Made by a program: the position numbers and the translations under genes
Notes under the pieces: model-generated
What the model was told of the DNA's origin: nothing
Database searches by the model: none
What the model saw: the letters and a program-made list of their open reading frames with translations, nothing else
Shown: in pieces, positions 27,322 through 35,456 of the stretch
Layout: each line of letters begins with the position of its first letter
Numbering within the stretch: the first letter of the stretch is position 1
Source: Ruegeria sp. THAF57
Lineage (GTDB): Bacteria; Pseudomonadota; Alphaproteobacteria; Rhodobacterales; Rhodobacteraceae
NCBI RefSeq assembly: GCF_903914075.1
Contig: NZ_CAIWNQ010000004.1
Span: forward strand, 62,001-126,000
Direction: 5' to 3'
DNA: 64,000 bases

Positions 27322-29136
27322 TTACTCTTCGAACCACCAGACCTGCGGCATATACTCGGGCCCGTCGCCGTAAATTGGCAGAGTTTCCGGTTGCTTCAGT
27401 TCTTTGGCGTGCGCGATCCGTCCGACGTCGAAATTCCAGATCGGAATGACGTACCGACCTGCCGTCAACACGCGGTCCAAGGCGCGGGTGGCGGCAACGA
27501 AGTCCTCATGGCTTTCTGACGCAAGCATGGCATCAATTAATCCGTCCACAGCAGGTGAGGCGACGCCCATCAGGTTGCGTGTGCCGGGCGTATCGGCATT
27601 TTCACTTCCCCAATACAGTCGTTGTTCGTTGCCCGGCGATAACGAGAGGGCGCGTCGGAAAAACGTCATGTCAAAATCCAGATCCGAGGTACGCCCCGTG
27701 AATTGCGCGCTGTCTACCTGTTCTGTTGATACCTGAATCCCCAGACGTTCCAGCGCTCGGCTATAGATCTCGATGGCGGTCTCGCCTTCGCTATCGCCCT
27801 GTTGCAGCAACACGTTCAGCGTGAACGCATCACCGTTTGCGTTGCGAAGGACGCCGTCCTGAATGGTCCAGCCTGCGTCGGACAGCAGCTTGGTCGCTTT
27901 ACGGATGTTTGACCGGTTGCGGGCCGAGCCGTCACCTTCCGGCAGGACGTATCCCTCAAGCGTTCCGGGCGGCAGGTCTGCGGCGTAGGGTTGAAGCAGC
28001 TCTTCCACGCGGCCAGTCGCCGCGCCCGGCTGCATGGCGAGATCGGAGCCCGAGAAATAGGACGTGATCCTGGGCTGCGCCCCGCCGGTGATCGTGTCGT
28101 TGATGAACTCAAAATTGAAAGCCAGCGTCAGAGCTTCGCGAACGCGCCAGTCGTCGAAAGGCGCTTTGCGGGTGTTCATGACATAGCCGGTCATACCCGA
28201 TGGCTTGCCATGAGGGATTTCGGTTTTTACTACATCGCCGCGCTGAACGGCTGGGAAGTTGTACTGTGTTTCCCACTTGTCTGCATTGAATTCGCGTACG
28301 GCGGTCAGCTCACCGGCTTTGAAGGCCTCAAACAGAACGGTGCCGTCCCCGTAGAATTCGATCCGCATCTCATCAAGGTTCATCGTACCCCGACGGAATG
28401 GAACATCGCTTCCCCAGTAATCGGGGTTACGCCGCAGATTGACGTATCGTCCCGGCTCATAACTGTCGATTACATAGGGGCCTGTGCCTACGGGAATATC
28501 GTGCAGTGTGGCATTGGCAAAATCCTTACCGTCCCATTGTGCCTTTTGCAGGATCGGGCGCAGACCGGCGATCAAGGCCAGCTCGCGGTCGGGCTCATTG
28601 AAGGTGATCCGCACGGTGCGCGGGCCGGTTGCTTCGATGCTGTCGATCTTGCCCCAAAGACCGCGATACCGCAGATGCCCTTCGGTTCCCAAAATCTCAT
28701 ACGACCAGATGACATCATCCACGGTGACGGGTGTGCCGTCCGAAAACAGTGCCCCTTCGCGCAGTGTAAATTCGACCCAAGACCGGTCCGGAGCGGTCTC
28801 AACTGATTCGGCCAACAAGCCATAAAGTGTGAAAGGTTCGTCCCAAGATCGCCCCATCAGGCTTTCATGCGTCCAAAACCGCAATTGCCAGGGAGACGTC
28901 CCTTTTTGCACAAACGGGTTCAAACTGTTATAGCCGCCCGTATTTCCGAAAACGACTTTCCCGCCTTTGGGCGCGTCGGGGTTTGCGTAAGGCAGAGACA
29001 CAAAATCCGGTGGTAGGGCGGGCTCTGCGTACATAGCTATGCCATGCGCCGATTCTGCACTGGCGATTGCGGCCCCCAAAAGGAAAGTGATTCCCGTGAT
29101 CACTGGGCGTGCGGGTCGTAGAAAATCGGGGCTCAT
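27322..29136 (-). CDS. ABC transporter family-5 (oligopeptide) substrate-binding protein
   Basis: A periplasmic peptide or microcin-type binding protein. The 604-residue product has a Sec signal peptide (hydrophobic ITGITFLLGAAIASA, cleaved near 28) and the SBP_bac_5 pattern: SLNPFVQKGTSPWQLR early, TPVTVDDVIWSYE near 130, PVGTGPYVIDSYEPGRYVNLRRNPDYW near 215 and RVREALTLAFNFE near 320. Length and the ESLMGRSWDEPFTLYGLLAESVE stretch resemble the YejA branch. No permease or ATPase genes are nearby, so it must work with a transporter encoded elsewhere. A start near the ATG at 29136 puts the signal peptide in place. Confidence 0.88.
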   Translation of the reverse strand: MSPDFLRPARPVITGITFLLGAAIASAESAHGIAMYAEPALPPDFVSLPYANPDAPKGGKVVFGNTGGYNSLNPFVQKGTSPWQLRFWTHESLMGRSWDEPFTLYGLLAESVETAPDRSWVEFTLREGALFSDGTPVTVDDVIWSYEILGTEGHLRYRGLWGKIDSIEATGPRTVRITFNEPDRELALIAGLRPILQKAQWDGKDFANATLHDIPVGTGPYVIDSYEPGRYVNLRRNPDYWGSDVPFRRGTMNLDEMRIEFYGDGTVLFEAFKAGELTAVREFNADKWETQYNFPAVQRGDVVKTEIPHGKPSGMTGYVMNTRKAPFDDWRVREALTLAFNFEFINDTITGGAQPRITSYFSGSDLAMQPGAATGRVEELLQPYAADLPPGTLEGYVLPEGDGSARNRSNIRKATKLLSDAGWTIQDGVLRNANGDAFTLNVLLQQGDSEGETAIEIYSRALERLGIQVSTEQVDSAQFTGRTSDLDFDMTFFRRALSLSPGNEQRLYWGSENADTPGTRNLMGVASPAVDGLIDAMLASESHEDFVAATRALDRVLTAGRYVIPIWNFDVGRIAHAKELKQPETLPIYGDGPEYMPQVWWFEE

Positions 29137-29215
29137 TTTGGAAACAATCCTGCTCTGGCCTTATTTTGTTGGGATTCATCGTACCGATGATTTTTCTTCT
29201 TTTCAAACTTTTAGC

Positions 29216-29244
29216 TTGGACGAAGGCGTGGAATTGCTTATAAA
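29216..29244 (+). promoter_or_regulatory. Sigma-70-type promoter before a candidate sRNA
   Basis: TTGGAC at 29216-29221 and TATAAA at 29239-29244, separated by exactly 17 bp: four of six and five of six consensus bases at ideal spacing. It points to the compact hairpin region that follows and to no long ORF. Confidence 0.65.
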
Positions 29245-29250
29245 GGGTGC

Positions 29251-29326
29251 ACTGCTCGATAGGTTTCTTGCCTGTATGAAACCTGCCTCAATAACTTAAC
29301 GCCCGCTTCGTGCGGGCGTTTTTTTT
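29251..29326 (+). ncRNA. Candidate small RNA (about 76 nt)
   Basis: The region lies between the divergent starts... on the plus strand after the peptide-binding gene and before bdhA. It begins about 7 nt after a good -10 box, folds a first hairpin AGGTTTC / GAAACCT (29261-29267, 29278-29284) with a 10-nt loop TTGCCTGTAT, then a linker CTCAATAACTT, and ends in a 9-bp GC-rich terminator hairpin with a T8 run. Promoter, size, internal stem-loop, single-stranded linker and U-tail together are the standard layout of an Hfq-type trans-acting sRNA. The short ORF crossing it shows no protein-like composition. Confidence 0.65.
29298..29326 (+). terminator. Strong rho-independent terminator
   Basis: A perfect 9-bp stem AACGCCCGC / GCGGGCGTT with loop TTCGT, then six further Ts (eight Ts in a row counting the stem). 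No protein gene ends upstream on this strand, so it should terminate the candidate sRNA at 29251. Confidence 0.92.
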
Positions 29327-29428
29327 GGCCGAGTATTTGTCAATCCGTTCCGCAGGGTCATTCTTCGTTTTCTTTGCACGTGCAGCATGGCACTGTGTCG
29401 CCGATACGGATTCTAAGGGAGAGCGGCC

Positions 29429-30202
29429 ATGAGCCTTAAGGGAAAAACGGCAATCATAACGGGGTCGAACTCGGGGATCGGATTGGGGGTTGCTCGTGAA
29501 TTGGCCAAGGCCGGCGCAGATGTGGTTCTGAATTCCTTTACCGACCTTGACGAAGATCACGCCCTTGCTGCGGAAATCTCTCAGGAGACTGGCACCAACG
29601 CGCGCTATATCAAGGCAGATATGTCCAAGGGGGACGAATGCCGCGCCCTGATCGAACAGGCCGGGGTCTGCGATATCCTTGTTAACAATGCGGGTATTCA
29701 GCATGTCTCGCCGATCGACCTGTTTCCGGTCGACAAGTGGGATGCAATCATTGCGATCAACATGAGCTCGGCCTTTCACACGACTGCTGCCGCTCTGCCG
29801 ATGATGCGAAAGGCAGGATGGGGTCGTGTGGTCAATATCGCGTCGGCGCATGGGCTGACCGCCTCTCCTTATAAGGCAGCGTATGTCGCGGCGAAACACG
29901 GGGTCGTGGGGATGACGAAGACAATTGCACTTGAGACCGCGCAGGAACCAATCACCTGCAACGCGATTTGTCCGGGCTATGTGCTGACGCCTTTGGTGGA
30001 CGCTCAGATTCCGAACACGATGAAGGAATACAACATGAGCCGCGAGGACGTCGTGAAGAACGTCCTGCTGGAGCGGCAGCCGTCGAAAGAATTTGCAACT
30101 GTCGAGCAACTGGGCGGGACCACGGTTTTCCTGTGCTCGGACGCTGCGGCGCAGATCACGGGGACGACGATTTCCGTGGATGGCGGCTGGACGGCTTTGT
30201 GA
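29429..30202 (+). CDS. bdhA: D-3-hydroxybutyrate dehydrogenase
   Basis: A short-chain dehydrogenase that interconverts 3-hydroxybutyrate and acetoacetate with NAD, used in polyhydroxybutyrate turnover. The 257 residues show the cofactor motif GSNSGIG (about 11-17), NNAGIQH, the catalytic Ser in NIASAHG, and YVAAK near 153-157. The insert HVSPIDLFPVDKWDAIIAINMSSAFHTT and the terminal DGGWTAL match the BdhA subgroup. AGGGAGAG precedes the ATG. The patatin gene downstream often accompanies it in this bacterial group. Confidence 0.92.
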   Translation: MSLKGKTAIITGSNSGIGLGVARELAKAGADVVLNSFTDLDEDHALAAEISQETGTNARYIKADMSKGDECRALIEQAGVCDILVNNAGIQHVSPIDLFPVDKWDAIIAINMSSAFHTTAAALPMMRKAGWGRVVNIASAHGLTASPYKAAYVAAKHGVVGMTKTIALETAQEPITCNAICPGYVLTPLVDAQIPNTMKEYNMSREDVVKNVLLERQPSKEFATVEQLGGTTVFLCSDAAAQITGTTISVDGGWTAL

Positions 30203-30208
30203 GATTAC

Positions 30209-30256
30209 GTGGGGGCGCTGCCCCCACACCCCCGAAGTATTTATAAACAGAAGAAG
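30209..30256. repeat. Roseobacter-type interspersed element, copy 1
   Basis: A perfect 8-bp stem GTGGGGGC / GCCCCCAC with loop GCT, then a C-rich run, then the tail GTATTTATAAACAGAAGAAG (30237-30256). The tail recurs with 17 of 20 bases at 34572-34591. From memory, GC hairpins followed by such tails are common intergenic elements in roseobacter genomes. The tail supplies the ribosome-binding site of the next gene. Confidence 0.65.
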
Positions 30257-30266
30257 GGGTGGGATC

Positions 30267-31292
30267 GTGAAGAGGATCAATCTGGCTTTGCAAGGCGGTG
30301 GCGCACATGGGGCGTTTACCTGGGGTGTGTTGGATCGAATTCTGGATGAAGAGGATATCGAGGTCGCGGCGATTACTGGAACCTCGGCCGGGGCGTTGAA
30401 TGGGGCGGCGTTCAAATCGGGCATGGTGCACGACGGGCGCTCGGGGGCGCGGGAAAATCTGAATGGTCTTTGGTCCCGGATGGGTGCGGTTGGTGACATG
30501 CGGCTTGCCAACTGGATGCAGTCGTTGGAGCCTGCGCAGATCGCTCAGGCCATGGAATATTCGCTGCCGTTTTCCGTGGGCGATGCATGGTCGAGACTGG
30601 TCTCGCCTTATGCGTATGGTCCGTTTTACCGCAATCCGCTTGAGCCCGTGGTGGATCGGTTCAATTTTGACGAGATTTGTGCAGATGAAGGGCCGCAGCT
30701 TTTTGTCTGTGCAACCTGTGTACGCAGCGGGAAGATACGGGTTTTTACCGGGCAAGAGGTTTCGACCGATGCTATTTTGGCCTCGGCCTGTTTGCCGAAC
30801 CTGTTTCAGGCTGTCGAGATTTTTGATCCCAAATCCGGCAGGACCGAGGCTTATTGGGATGGCGGATATACCGGCAATCCGGCACTTTATCCGTTGTTCA
30901 ATGGTGACCTGCCAGACGATGTGGTGATCGTGAATATAAACCCGCTGGAACGGGACGAGATACCGCGGACGCCGCAGCAGATTCAGAACCGTATTAATGA
31001 GATCAGTTTTAATTCCTCTCTGTTTCGGGAGCTGCGCGCGATCAGCTTTGTTCAGCGTCTCTTGGCGGATGGAAAACTAAAGGCCGGAGAGATGAGCCGG
31101 GTTCTGGTTCATATGATCGCAGATGATGATCTTATGAATGATTTGTCGGTGGCCACCAAGACTGTGCCAAACCCGGTGGTGTTGCACAAACTCAAGGATG
31201 CAGGGCGCAGAGCCATGGATCGGTTTCTGACGCAGCACAAATCCGATCTGGGCACGCGCAGCACGGTCAATCTGCCCGAAATGTTCGGCTGA
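30267..31292 (+). CDS. Patatin-like phospholipase
   Basis: A serine-aspartate dyad lipid acyl hydrolase. From the GTG at 30267 (AGAAGGGG upstream) the 341 residues open directly with the oxyanion-hole motif LALQGGGAHGAF (10-17), followed by nucleophile motif GTSAG (Ser40) and the DGG aspartate near 198 (YWDGGYTGNPAL). An upstream in-frame ATG at 30093 would lie inside bdhA and give a non-homologous extension, so it is rejected. Its position after bdhA suggests membrane-lipid or polyhydroxybutyrate-granule turnover; this is inference. Confidence 0.9.
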   Translation: MKRINLALQGGGAHGAFTWGVLDRILDEEDIEVAAITGTSAGALNGAAFKSGMVHDGRSGARENLNGLWSRMGAVGDMRLANWMQSLEPAQIAQAMEYSLPFSVGDAWSRLVSPYAYGPFYRNPLEPVVDRFNFDEICADEGPQLFVCATCVRSGKIRVFTGQEVSTDAILASACLPNLFQAVEIFDPKSGRTEAYWDGGYTGNPALYPLFNGDLPDDVVIVNINPLERDEIPRTPQQIQNRINEISFNSSLFRELRAISFVQRLLADGKLKAGEMSRVLVHMIADDDLMNDLSVATKTVPNPVVLHKLKDAGRRAMDRFLTQHKSDLGTRSTVNLPEMFG

Positions 31293-31970
31293 TCACTCAG
31301 GCGGCTGTGTCGGGTCTTTATCGTTGGGATAAACAAGACCTGCCGAAATCACCAGTTTGGCCGCGTCCTCGATCGACATGTCCAACAGGATTACGTCTTC
31401 TTCCGGGAAGAACAGCAGAAACCCAGAGGTCGGATTGGGTGTGGTTGGGACAAAAACACTCAACAGGTTGCCACCTGTTTCAGCGCGGTCGCTGACCTCG
31501 CCCCGCGCAGTGGTCGAGACAAATCCGATCGCCCAGATGCCCCGGCGGGGATATTGAATCAGGCAGGCTTTTTCAAAGGATCGTTCCGTCTGTGCAAACA
31601 CCGTTTCTGATATTTGCTTGATCCCGGAATAAACAGAGCGCACCACCGGCATCCGGTTCACAAGGCTTTCGGCAAAGTGGATCAGCGAGCGGCCAAGAAT
31701 TCCTTTGGCAATCCAGCCGACCAGCACGGTGAAGATCAGGAAGATCACCACGCCCACACCGCGCAGGTTCACCCCCACATATTCCGAGGGTTGGAATTTC
31801 TGCGGGATCAGCGGTAGGACCGCGCTGTCGATCCAGCCCACCACGGACCAGATCAGCCAGATGGTCAACCAGACCGGCGCAATGACAACGATGCCCGTCA
31901 GAAATGACGCGCGCAGCCGGGAAAACAGGCCCGGTCGGCGGTGAGGTTCTTCGTCAAAGGGCGTGTTCAT
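31293..31970 (-). CDS. DUF502 family membrane protein
   Basis: The 225-residue protein has two N-terminal membrane helices (FLTGIVVIAPVWLTIWLIWSVVGW at about 22-45, and GVVIFLIFTVLVGWIAKGIL at about 72-92) and a soluble C-terminal domain with VRSVYSGIKQISETVF and SVFVPTTPNPTSGFLLFFP, the hallmarks of DUF502. Function is unknown; plant members (COV) affect vascular patterning. Its stop abuts that of the convergent patatin gene with no gap. Confidence 0.88.
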   Translation of the reverse strand: MNTPFDEEPHRRPGLFSRLRASFLTGIVVIAPVWLTIWLIWSVVGWIDSAVLPLIPQKFQPSEYVGVNLRGVGVVIFLIFTVLVGWIAKGILGRSLIHFAESLVNRMPVVRSVYSGIKQISETVFAQTERSFEKACLIQYPRRGIWAIGFVSTTARGEVSDRAETGGNLLSVFVPTTPNPTSGFLLFFPEEDVILLDMSIEDAAKLVISAGLVYPNDKDPTQPPE

Positions 31971-32032
31971 TACGGTCCTGCGTGTTTGCCGATTTAGTTA
32001 AGCAGTCCGGGGCTTTGGTACAATAGCTTTGC

Positions 32033-32938
32033 TCACTCGGACAGGGCGCGGGCGATGCCGGCGGCCAATTTTGCGTTATTTCTGACCAATGCGATGTTCG
32101 CGGCCAGCGATCGTCCCTCGGTCTGTTCATAAATGCGTTGCAGCAGGTAGGGGGTGACGTCTTTGCCGGTGATCCTGTGTACGTCGGCATCAGCCTGAGC
32201 TGAGGCGATGATCGGGGCCAGTTCCAACGCCGGGATTTGATCAGCGGCAGGAATCGGGTTGGCGACCAACTGGCCGCCGGGCAGGTTCAGCGCGCGGCGG
32301 GTGGCGTGTGCCTTGGCGATTTCTGCTGCGCTGTCCATGCGCAAAGGCGCTGCATAGGGCGATTGCGCCGACCAGAAGGCAGGGAATTCGTCCTGACCAT
32401 AGGCGATGACGGGCACGCCCAGCGTTTCCAGCACCTCGAGCGTTTTGGCCAGATCAAGGATCGCTTTGGCCCCTGCTGCCACCACGGTCACGCGGGTTTG
32501 CGCCAACTCATGCAGGTCTGCCGAGATGTCGAACGTAGTCTCGGCTCCTTGATGTACGCCACCAATGCCGCCGGTGGCAAAGACCTCGATCCCGGCATAT
32601 TGCGCAGCGATCATCGTGGCGGCGACGGTGGTGGCGCCGGTGCCGCCAGTGGCGATGCAAGCGGCCATGTCGGCGCGTGAGATTTTGGCGACGCCCTGCG
32701 CCTGTCCCAGCGCCTTTAGTTGGTCAGCCTCGAGCCCCACATGCAGCTTGCCTTTAATCACCGCCATGGTGGCGGGTACGGCCCCTGCGTCACGGATATC
32801 TTGTTCGACCTGCGCTGCGACCTCGATATTCTGCGGGTAGGGCATGCCGTGGGTGATGATGGTGCTTTCCAGCGCAACGATGGGGTGGCCCGCGTCTTTG
32901 GCGGCGCGGAATTCGGCCGAGTATTGGATGTCGATCAC
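32033..32938 (-). CDS. psuG: Pseudouridine-5'-phosphate glycosidase
   Basis: PsuG splits pseudouridine 5'-phosphate into uracil and ribose 5-phosphate, the second step of pseudouridine salvage. The 301-residue product carries family signatures ALESTIITHGMPYPQN (about 24-39), GGTGATTVAATM, FATGGIGGVHQGAE and GKDVTPYLLQRI. The GTG start overlaps the stop of the kinase gene (GTGA), so kinase and glycosidase are made together and feed one pathway. Confidence 0.94.
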   Translation of the reverse strand: MIDIQYSAEFRAAKDAGHPIVALESTIITHGMPYPQNIEVAAQVEQDIRDAGAVPATMAVIKGKLHVGLEADQLKALGQAQGVAKISRADMAACIATGGTGATTVAATMIAAQYAGIEVFATGGIGGVHQGAETTFDISADLHELAQTRVTVVAAGAKAILDLAKTLEVLETLGVPVIAYGQDEFPAFWSAQSPYAAPLRMDSAAEIAKAHATRRALNLPGGQLVANPIPAADQIPALELAPIIASAQADADVHRITGKDVTPYLLQRIYEQTEGRSLAANIALVRNNAKLAAGIARALSE

Positions 32939-33828
32939 AGTGGGGTTTCTCCGGAAACGTAAGTGGCGGCGGCGTGCAGGGCGCGGGTCAAAGCCTCATC
33001 GCTAGACGCGCCACCGGATTCTGAGGCGATGTGGGCCGCCATGAATGTATCGCCTGCGCCGGTCACACGCGTGACCAGAACGGACGGGGGTGTCTGGGTC
33101 AGGATTTCATCCGAGGTGCCGACGGTGGCAGAGTTGCCGCCGTCTGTTACCAACACCCGCAGCGCGCCCCGGTCCAGCAAACCTTTGGCGGCGCTTTCGG
33201 AATCGGTGAACTCGCGTTGGCACAGAATGCCAGCTTCTTCGAGATTCACATAAAGCGTCGCGCGGGCGTGTTTGAGGAAAGGCAGCAGGCGCTCGGCCTT
33301 GCCGGGCGAGGCCGGAGCCACACGCAGATCGGCTTTGGCAAAGGCCGGGCTTTGGGCGATGTCTTCCAGCAGGGTCAGCGTCAGGTTGCCGTCCAGCGCA
33401 ATCGGGCCTTCGAACGGCGTGTTCTCAAAGCCCAGTGGCCCGTGCATCAGCGGGCGCAGAATCTTGGCCCCCGCAGCCTCGAGCGAGTGCGCGTCGGCGA
33501 TGGCGGCGATCAGCCCGTTGGCGCCTTCGACCGCCATATAACGGTCGGTCGGCAAATCCAGCGAGCGGTAGATGTGATCCGTGACCATGCCCAGCCGGGC
33601 GCAGGCATGGACCAGCTCATCCCCTTCGGGGTCGCGGCCAATGGCAGTCAGCAAGGTGGGCGTCATGCCGAACCGCACCAGCGTCATGGCGATATTCATC
33701 GCCACGCCGCCAGGCAGGCGTGTGATCCGCCCCGGCACGTCGGATCCCTGCCGCATGGCGCTGGCCGAGCGTCCGATCACGTCCCACAGGACCGAGCCGA
33801 TACACAGGATGTCACTAGTCTGAGTCAT
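32935..33828 (-). CDS. psuK: PfkB-family sugar kinase, probable pseudouridine kinase
   Basis: By family and coupling to psuG this enzyme phosphorylates pseudouridine. The 297 residues show ribokinase-fold features: ILCIGSVLWDVIGRS at the start, GGVAMNIAMTLVRFGM (substrate-binding GG), and the catalytic signature VTGAGDTFMAAH near the C-terminus with the general base Asp. The ATG at 33828 is taken; a GTG 24 bp upstream is also in frame and neither has a strong ribosome-binding site. It follows the ThiE-like gene by 45 bp. Confidence 0.88.
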   Translation of the reverse strand: MTQTSDILCIGSVLWDVIGRSASAMRQGSDVPGRITRLPGGVAMNIAMTLVRFGMTPTLLTAIGRDPEGDELVHACARLGMVTDHIYRSLDLPTDRYMAVEGANGLIAAIADAHSLEAAGAKILRPLMHGPLGFENTPFEGPIALDGNLTLTLLEDIAQSPAFAKADLRVAPASPGKAERLLPFLKHARATLYVNLEEAGILCQREFTDSESAAKGLLDRGALRVLVTDGGNSATVGTSDEILTQTPPSVLVTRVTGAGDTFMAAHIASESGGASSDEALTRALHAAATYVSGETPL

Positions 33829-33873
33829 GCCCGTGTCATGCCGCAGCGTCACAGCAGGTGCAAGGGTTAACGC

Positions 33874-34491
33874 TCACATCGCGTCGGTGAGCGTTTTTAG
33901 CGCAGCAAGCGGATCGTCCTGCGACCAGATTTCGTCGCCGATGCCGAAGAAATCGGTATGGGGGGCGAGGTCACGGATCAGCTCGGGCGTCAGGCCGCCT
34001 TCGGCGACAACCGGCACCTCGATCATTTCAGACCACCACTGGAACAGGTCTTTTTCGGCGATCGTACCGTCGCCCAAAGTTGATGTACCGACCGGGCCGA
34101 AAGCCACGTAATCCGCGCCGTTTTCGCCTGCGGTCATGCCGTCATGGCTGGAGGCCGCGCAAAAGCTGCCGACGATGGCATCCGCGCCCAGTTCTTTGCG
34201 CGTAGCCCGAATTGATCGGGCACCATCATCCAGATGTACCCCGTCCAAACCCAGCCGTTGCGCCAGCAGAACATGGTTTGAGATGACGATGGCGACATCA
34301 CGCGCATGGGCAACCTCGCGGGAGGCATCCGCCGCGCGGGCGATGGTGTCTTCGTCGCTGCCCGCCAAGGCCAAGCGGATGCAGGCGATTTCGGTGCTGT
34401 CCAGCACGCGGCCCAATTGGTCGGGGAAGGTACTAAGCGCAATGGTCGGAGGCGTAATCAGGTAAATCTGCGGCTGCTCGGGAGTGTCCAT
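33874..34491 (-). CDS. ThiE/TenI-like protein (divergent thiamine phosphate synthase fold)
   Basis: A 205-residue TIM-barrel protein of the thiamine phosphate synthase/TenI family: YLITPP at the start, GLDGVHLDDGARSIRATRKELG at about 80-105, GADYVAFGPVGTS near 130 and PVVAEGGLTPELIRDL near 165. In true ThiE the loop before DGVHLG carries N-D-R and strand 2 carries QLRxK; here the corresponding places read ISNHVLL and IRLALAG, so catalytic residues appear changed. It sits first in an apparent operon with psuK and psuG, so a role in pyrimidine or nucleoside breakdown rather than thiamine synthesis is possible. AAGGA lies 8 nt before the ATG. Confidence 0.75.
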   Translation of the reverse strand: MDTPEQPQIYLITPPTIALSTFPDQLGRVLDSTEIACIRLALAGSDEDTIARAADASREVAHARDVAIVISNHVLLAQRLGLDGVHLDDGARSIRATRKELGADAIVGSFCAASSHDGMTAGENGADYVAFGPVGTSTLGDGTIAEKDLFQWWSEMIEVPVVAEGGLTPELIRDLAPHTDFFGIGDEIWSQDDPLAALKTLTDAM

Positions 34492-34571
34492 GGCGCGTCC
34501 TTCAGTTTTCAGTTCTCGGCGCGGTTTAGCGGATTGAGCGGGGGAAGCAAACTTTTTAGCCTGCCGAGCGG

Positions 34572-34591
34572 GTATTTGGGAACAGAAGAAG
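34572..34591. repeat. Roseobacter-type interspersed element, copy 2 (tail only)
   Basis: GTATTTGGGAACAGAAGAAG matches the tail of the element at 30237-30256 in 17 of 20 positions. No matching GC hairpin is kept upstream, so this looks like a degenerate copy. It lies 63 bp before trmJ. Confidence 0.55.
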
Positions 34592-34653
34592 CAGCGGCGG
34601 CTTGCCCTAACCAGGCCGGGAGATTAGAGCAGGCGGAACTTTCGGAGTAAGCT

Positions 34654-35397
34654 ATGCCCAGCGATCAACCTCAGCCTTCTTTTGTGCTTGTGCGCCCTCA
34701 GATGGGGGAAAACATCGGCGCCGCCGCGCGCGCGATGTGGAATTTCGGGCTGGACCGAATGCGGATTGTGGCGCCGCGCGATGGCTGGCCGAACCCCAAG
34801 GCCGTTGCCATGTCAAGCGGGGCAGGGCGGTTGCTGGATGAGGCGCAGTTGTTTGACGATCTGGCCGGGTCGTTGGCTGACAGCACCTTCGTCTTCGCCA
34901 CTACGGCGCGCCAACGGGGCCTGACCAAGCCCGTCTACAGCCCGGAACGCGCCATGCAGATGGCCGCAGAGAAGGTTGCCGCGGGCGAAAAGGTCGCCGT
35001 GCTGTTCGGCCCCGAACGCGCAGGGCTTGAGAATGAGGATATCGCCAAGGCAAACGCCATCATCTCGGTGCCGGTTAACCCGGAATATGCCTCGCTCAAC
35101 CTTGGGCAGTGCGTGTTGCTGACTGCATATGAGTGGATGCGCCAAAGCGCGGATGTTGTGCATGAGGCCACCGATCTGGGCAAGGGTGATTGGGCCACGG
35201 GGATCGAGGTTGAAAAGCTGGTTGAACATTATGAGGACCGGCTGGATCAGGCGGGCTTTTTCTATCCCCCCGAAAAGGCCGAAGGGATGAAGACCAACCT
35301 GCGCAACCTGTGGTCGCGGATGCGGATGACGCGGGCTGATGTGCAGATGCTGCACGGGATCATGCGGCAGATGGTCCGCTGGAAGGACAAGGGCTGA
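34654..35397 (+). CDS. trmJ: tRNA 2'-O-methyltransferase TrmJ
   Basis: A SPOUT (SpoU) methyltransferase that methylates the ribose at position 32 of tRNA anticodon loops. The 247 residues have FVLVRPQMGENIGAAARAMWNFGL (motif 1, with the catalytic Arg), VLFGPERAGL (motif 2) and SVPVNPEYASLNLGQ (motif 3, trefoil-knot SAM site), then a C-terminal helical extension as in TrmJ. CGGAG precedes the ATG. Confidence 0.92.
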   Translation: MPSDQPQPSFVLVRPQMGENIGAAARAMWNFGLDRMRIVAPRDGWPNPKAVAMSSGAGRLLDEAQLFDDLAGSLADSTFVFATTARQRGLTKPVYSPERAMQMAAEKVAAGEKVAVLFGPERAGLENEDIAKANAIISVPVNPEYASLNLGQCVLLTAYEWMRQSADVVHEATDLGKGDWATGIEVEKLVEHYEDRLDQAGFFYPPEKAEGMKTNLRNLWSRMRMTRADVQMLHGIMRQMVRWKDKG

Positions 35398-35456
35398 GGC
35401 TGGACCTATCTTCCGCTTCACCCTAGCGTGCGACGAAACAAGGACATGAGGACAGC

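Noticed and set aside
29039-29299. 86-codon plus-strand frame ending at the strong terminator
   Set aside because: Its 5' half is antisense to the signal-peptide region of the peptide-binding gene and its 3' half crosses the sRNA promoter. Composition is not protein-like, so the terminator is assigned to the candidate sRNA.
30093-30266. N-terminal extension of the patatin frame into bdhA
   Set aside because: It overlaps bdhA and the repeat hairpin; the GTG at 30267 has a good ribosome-binding site and gives the family's normal N-terminus.
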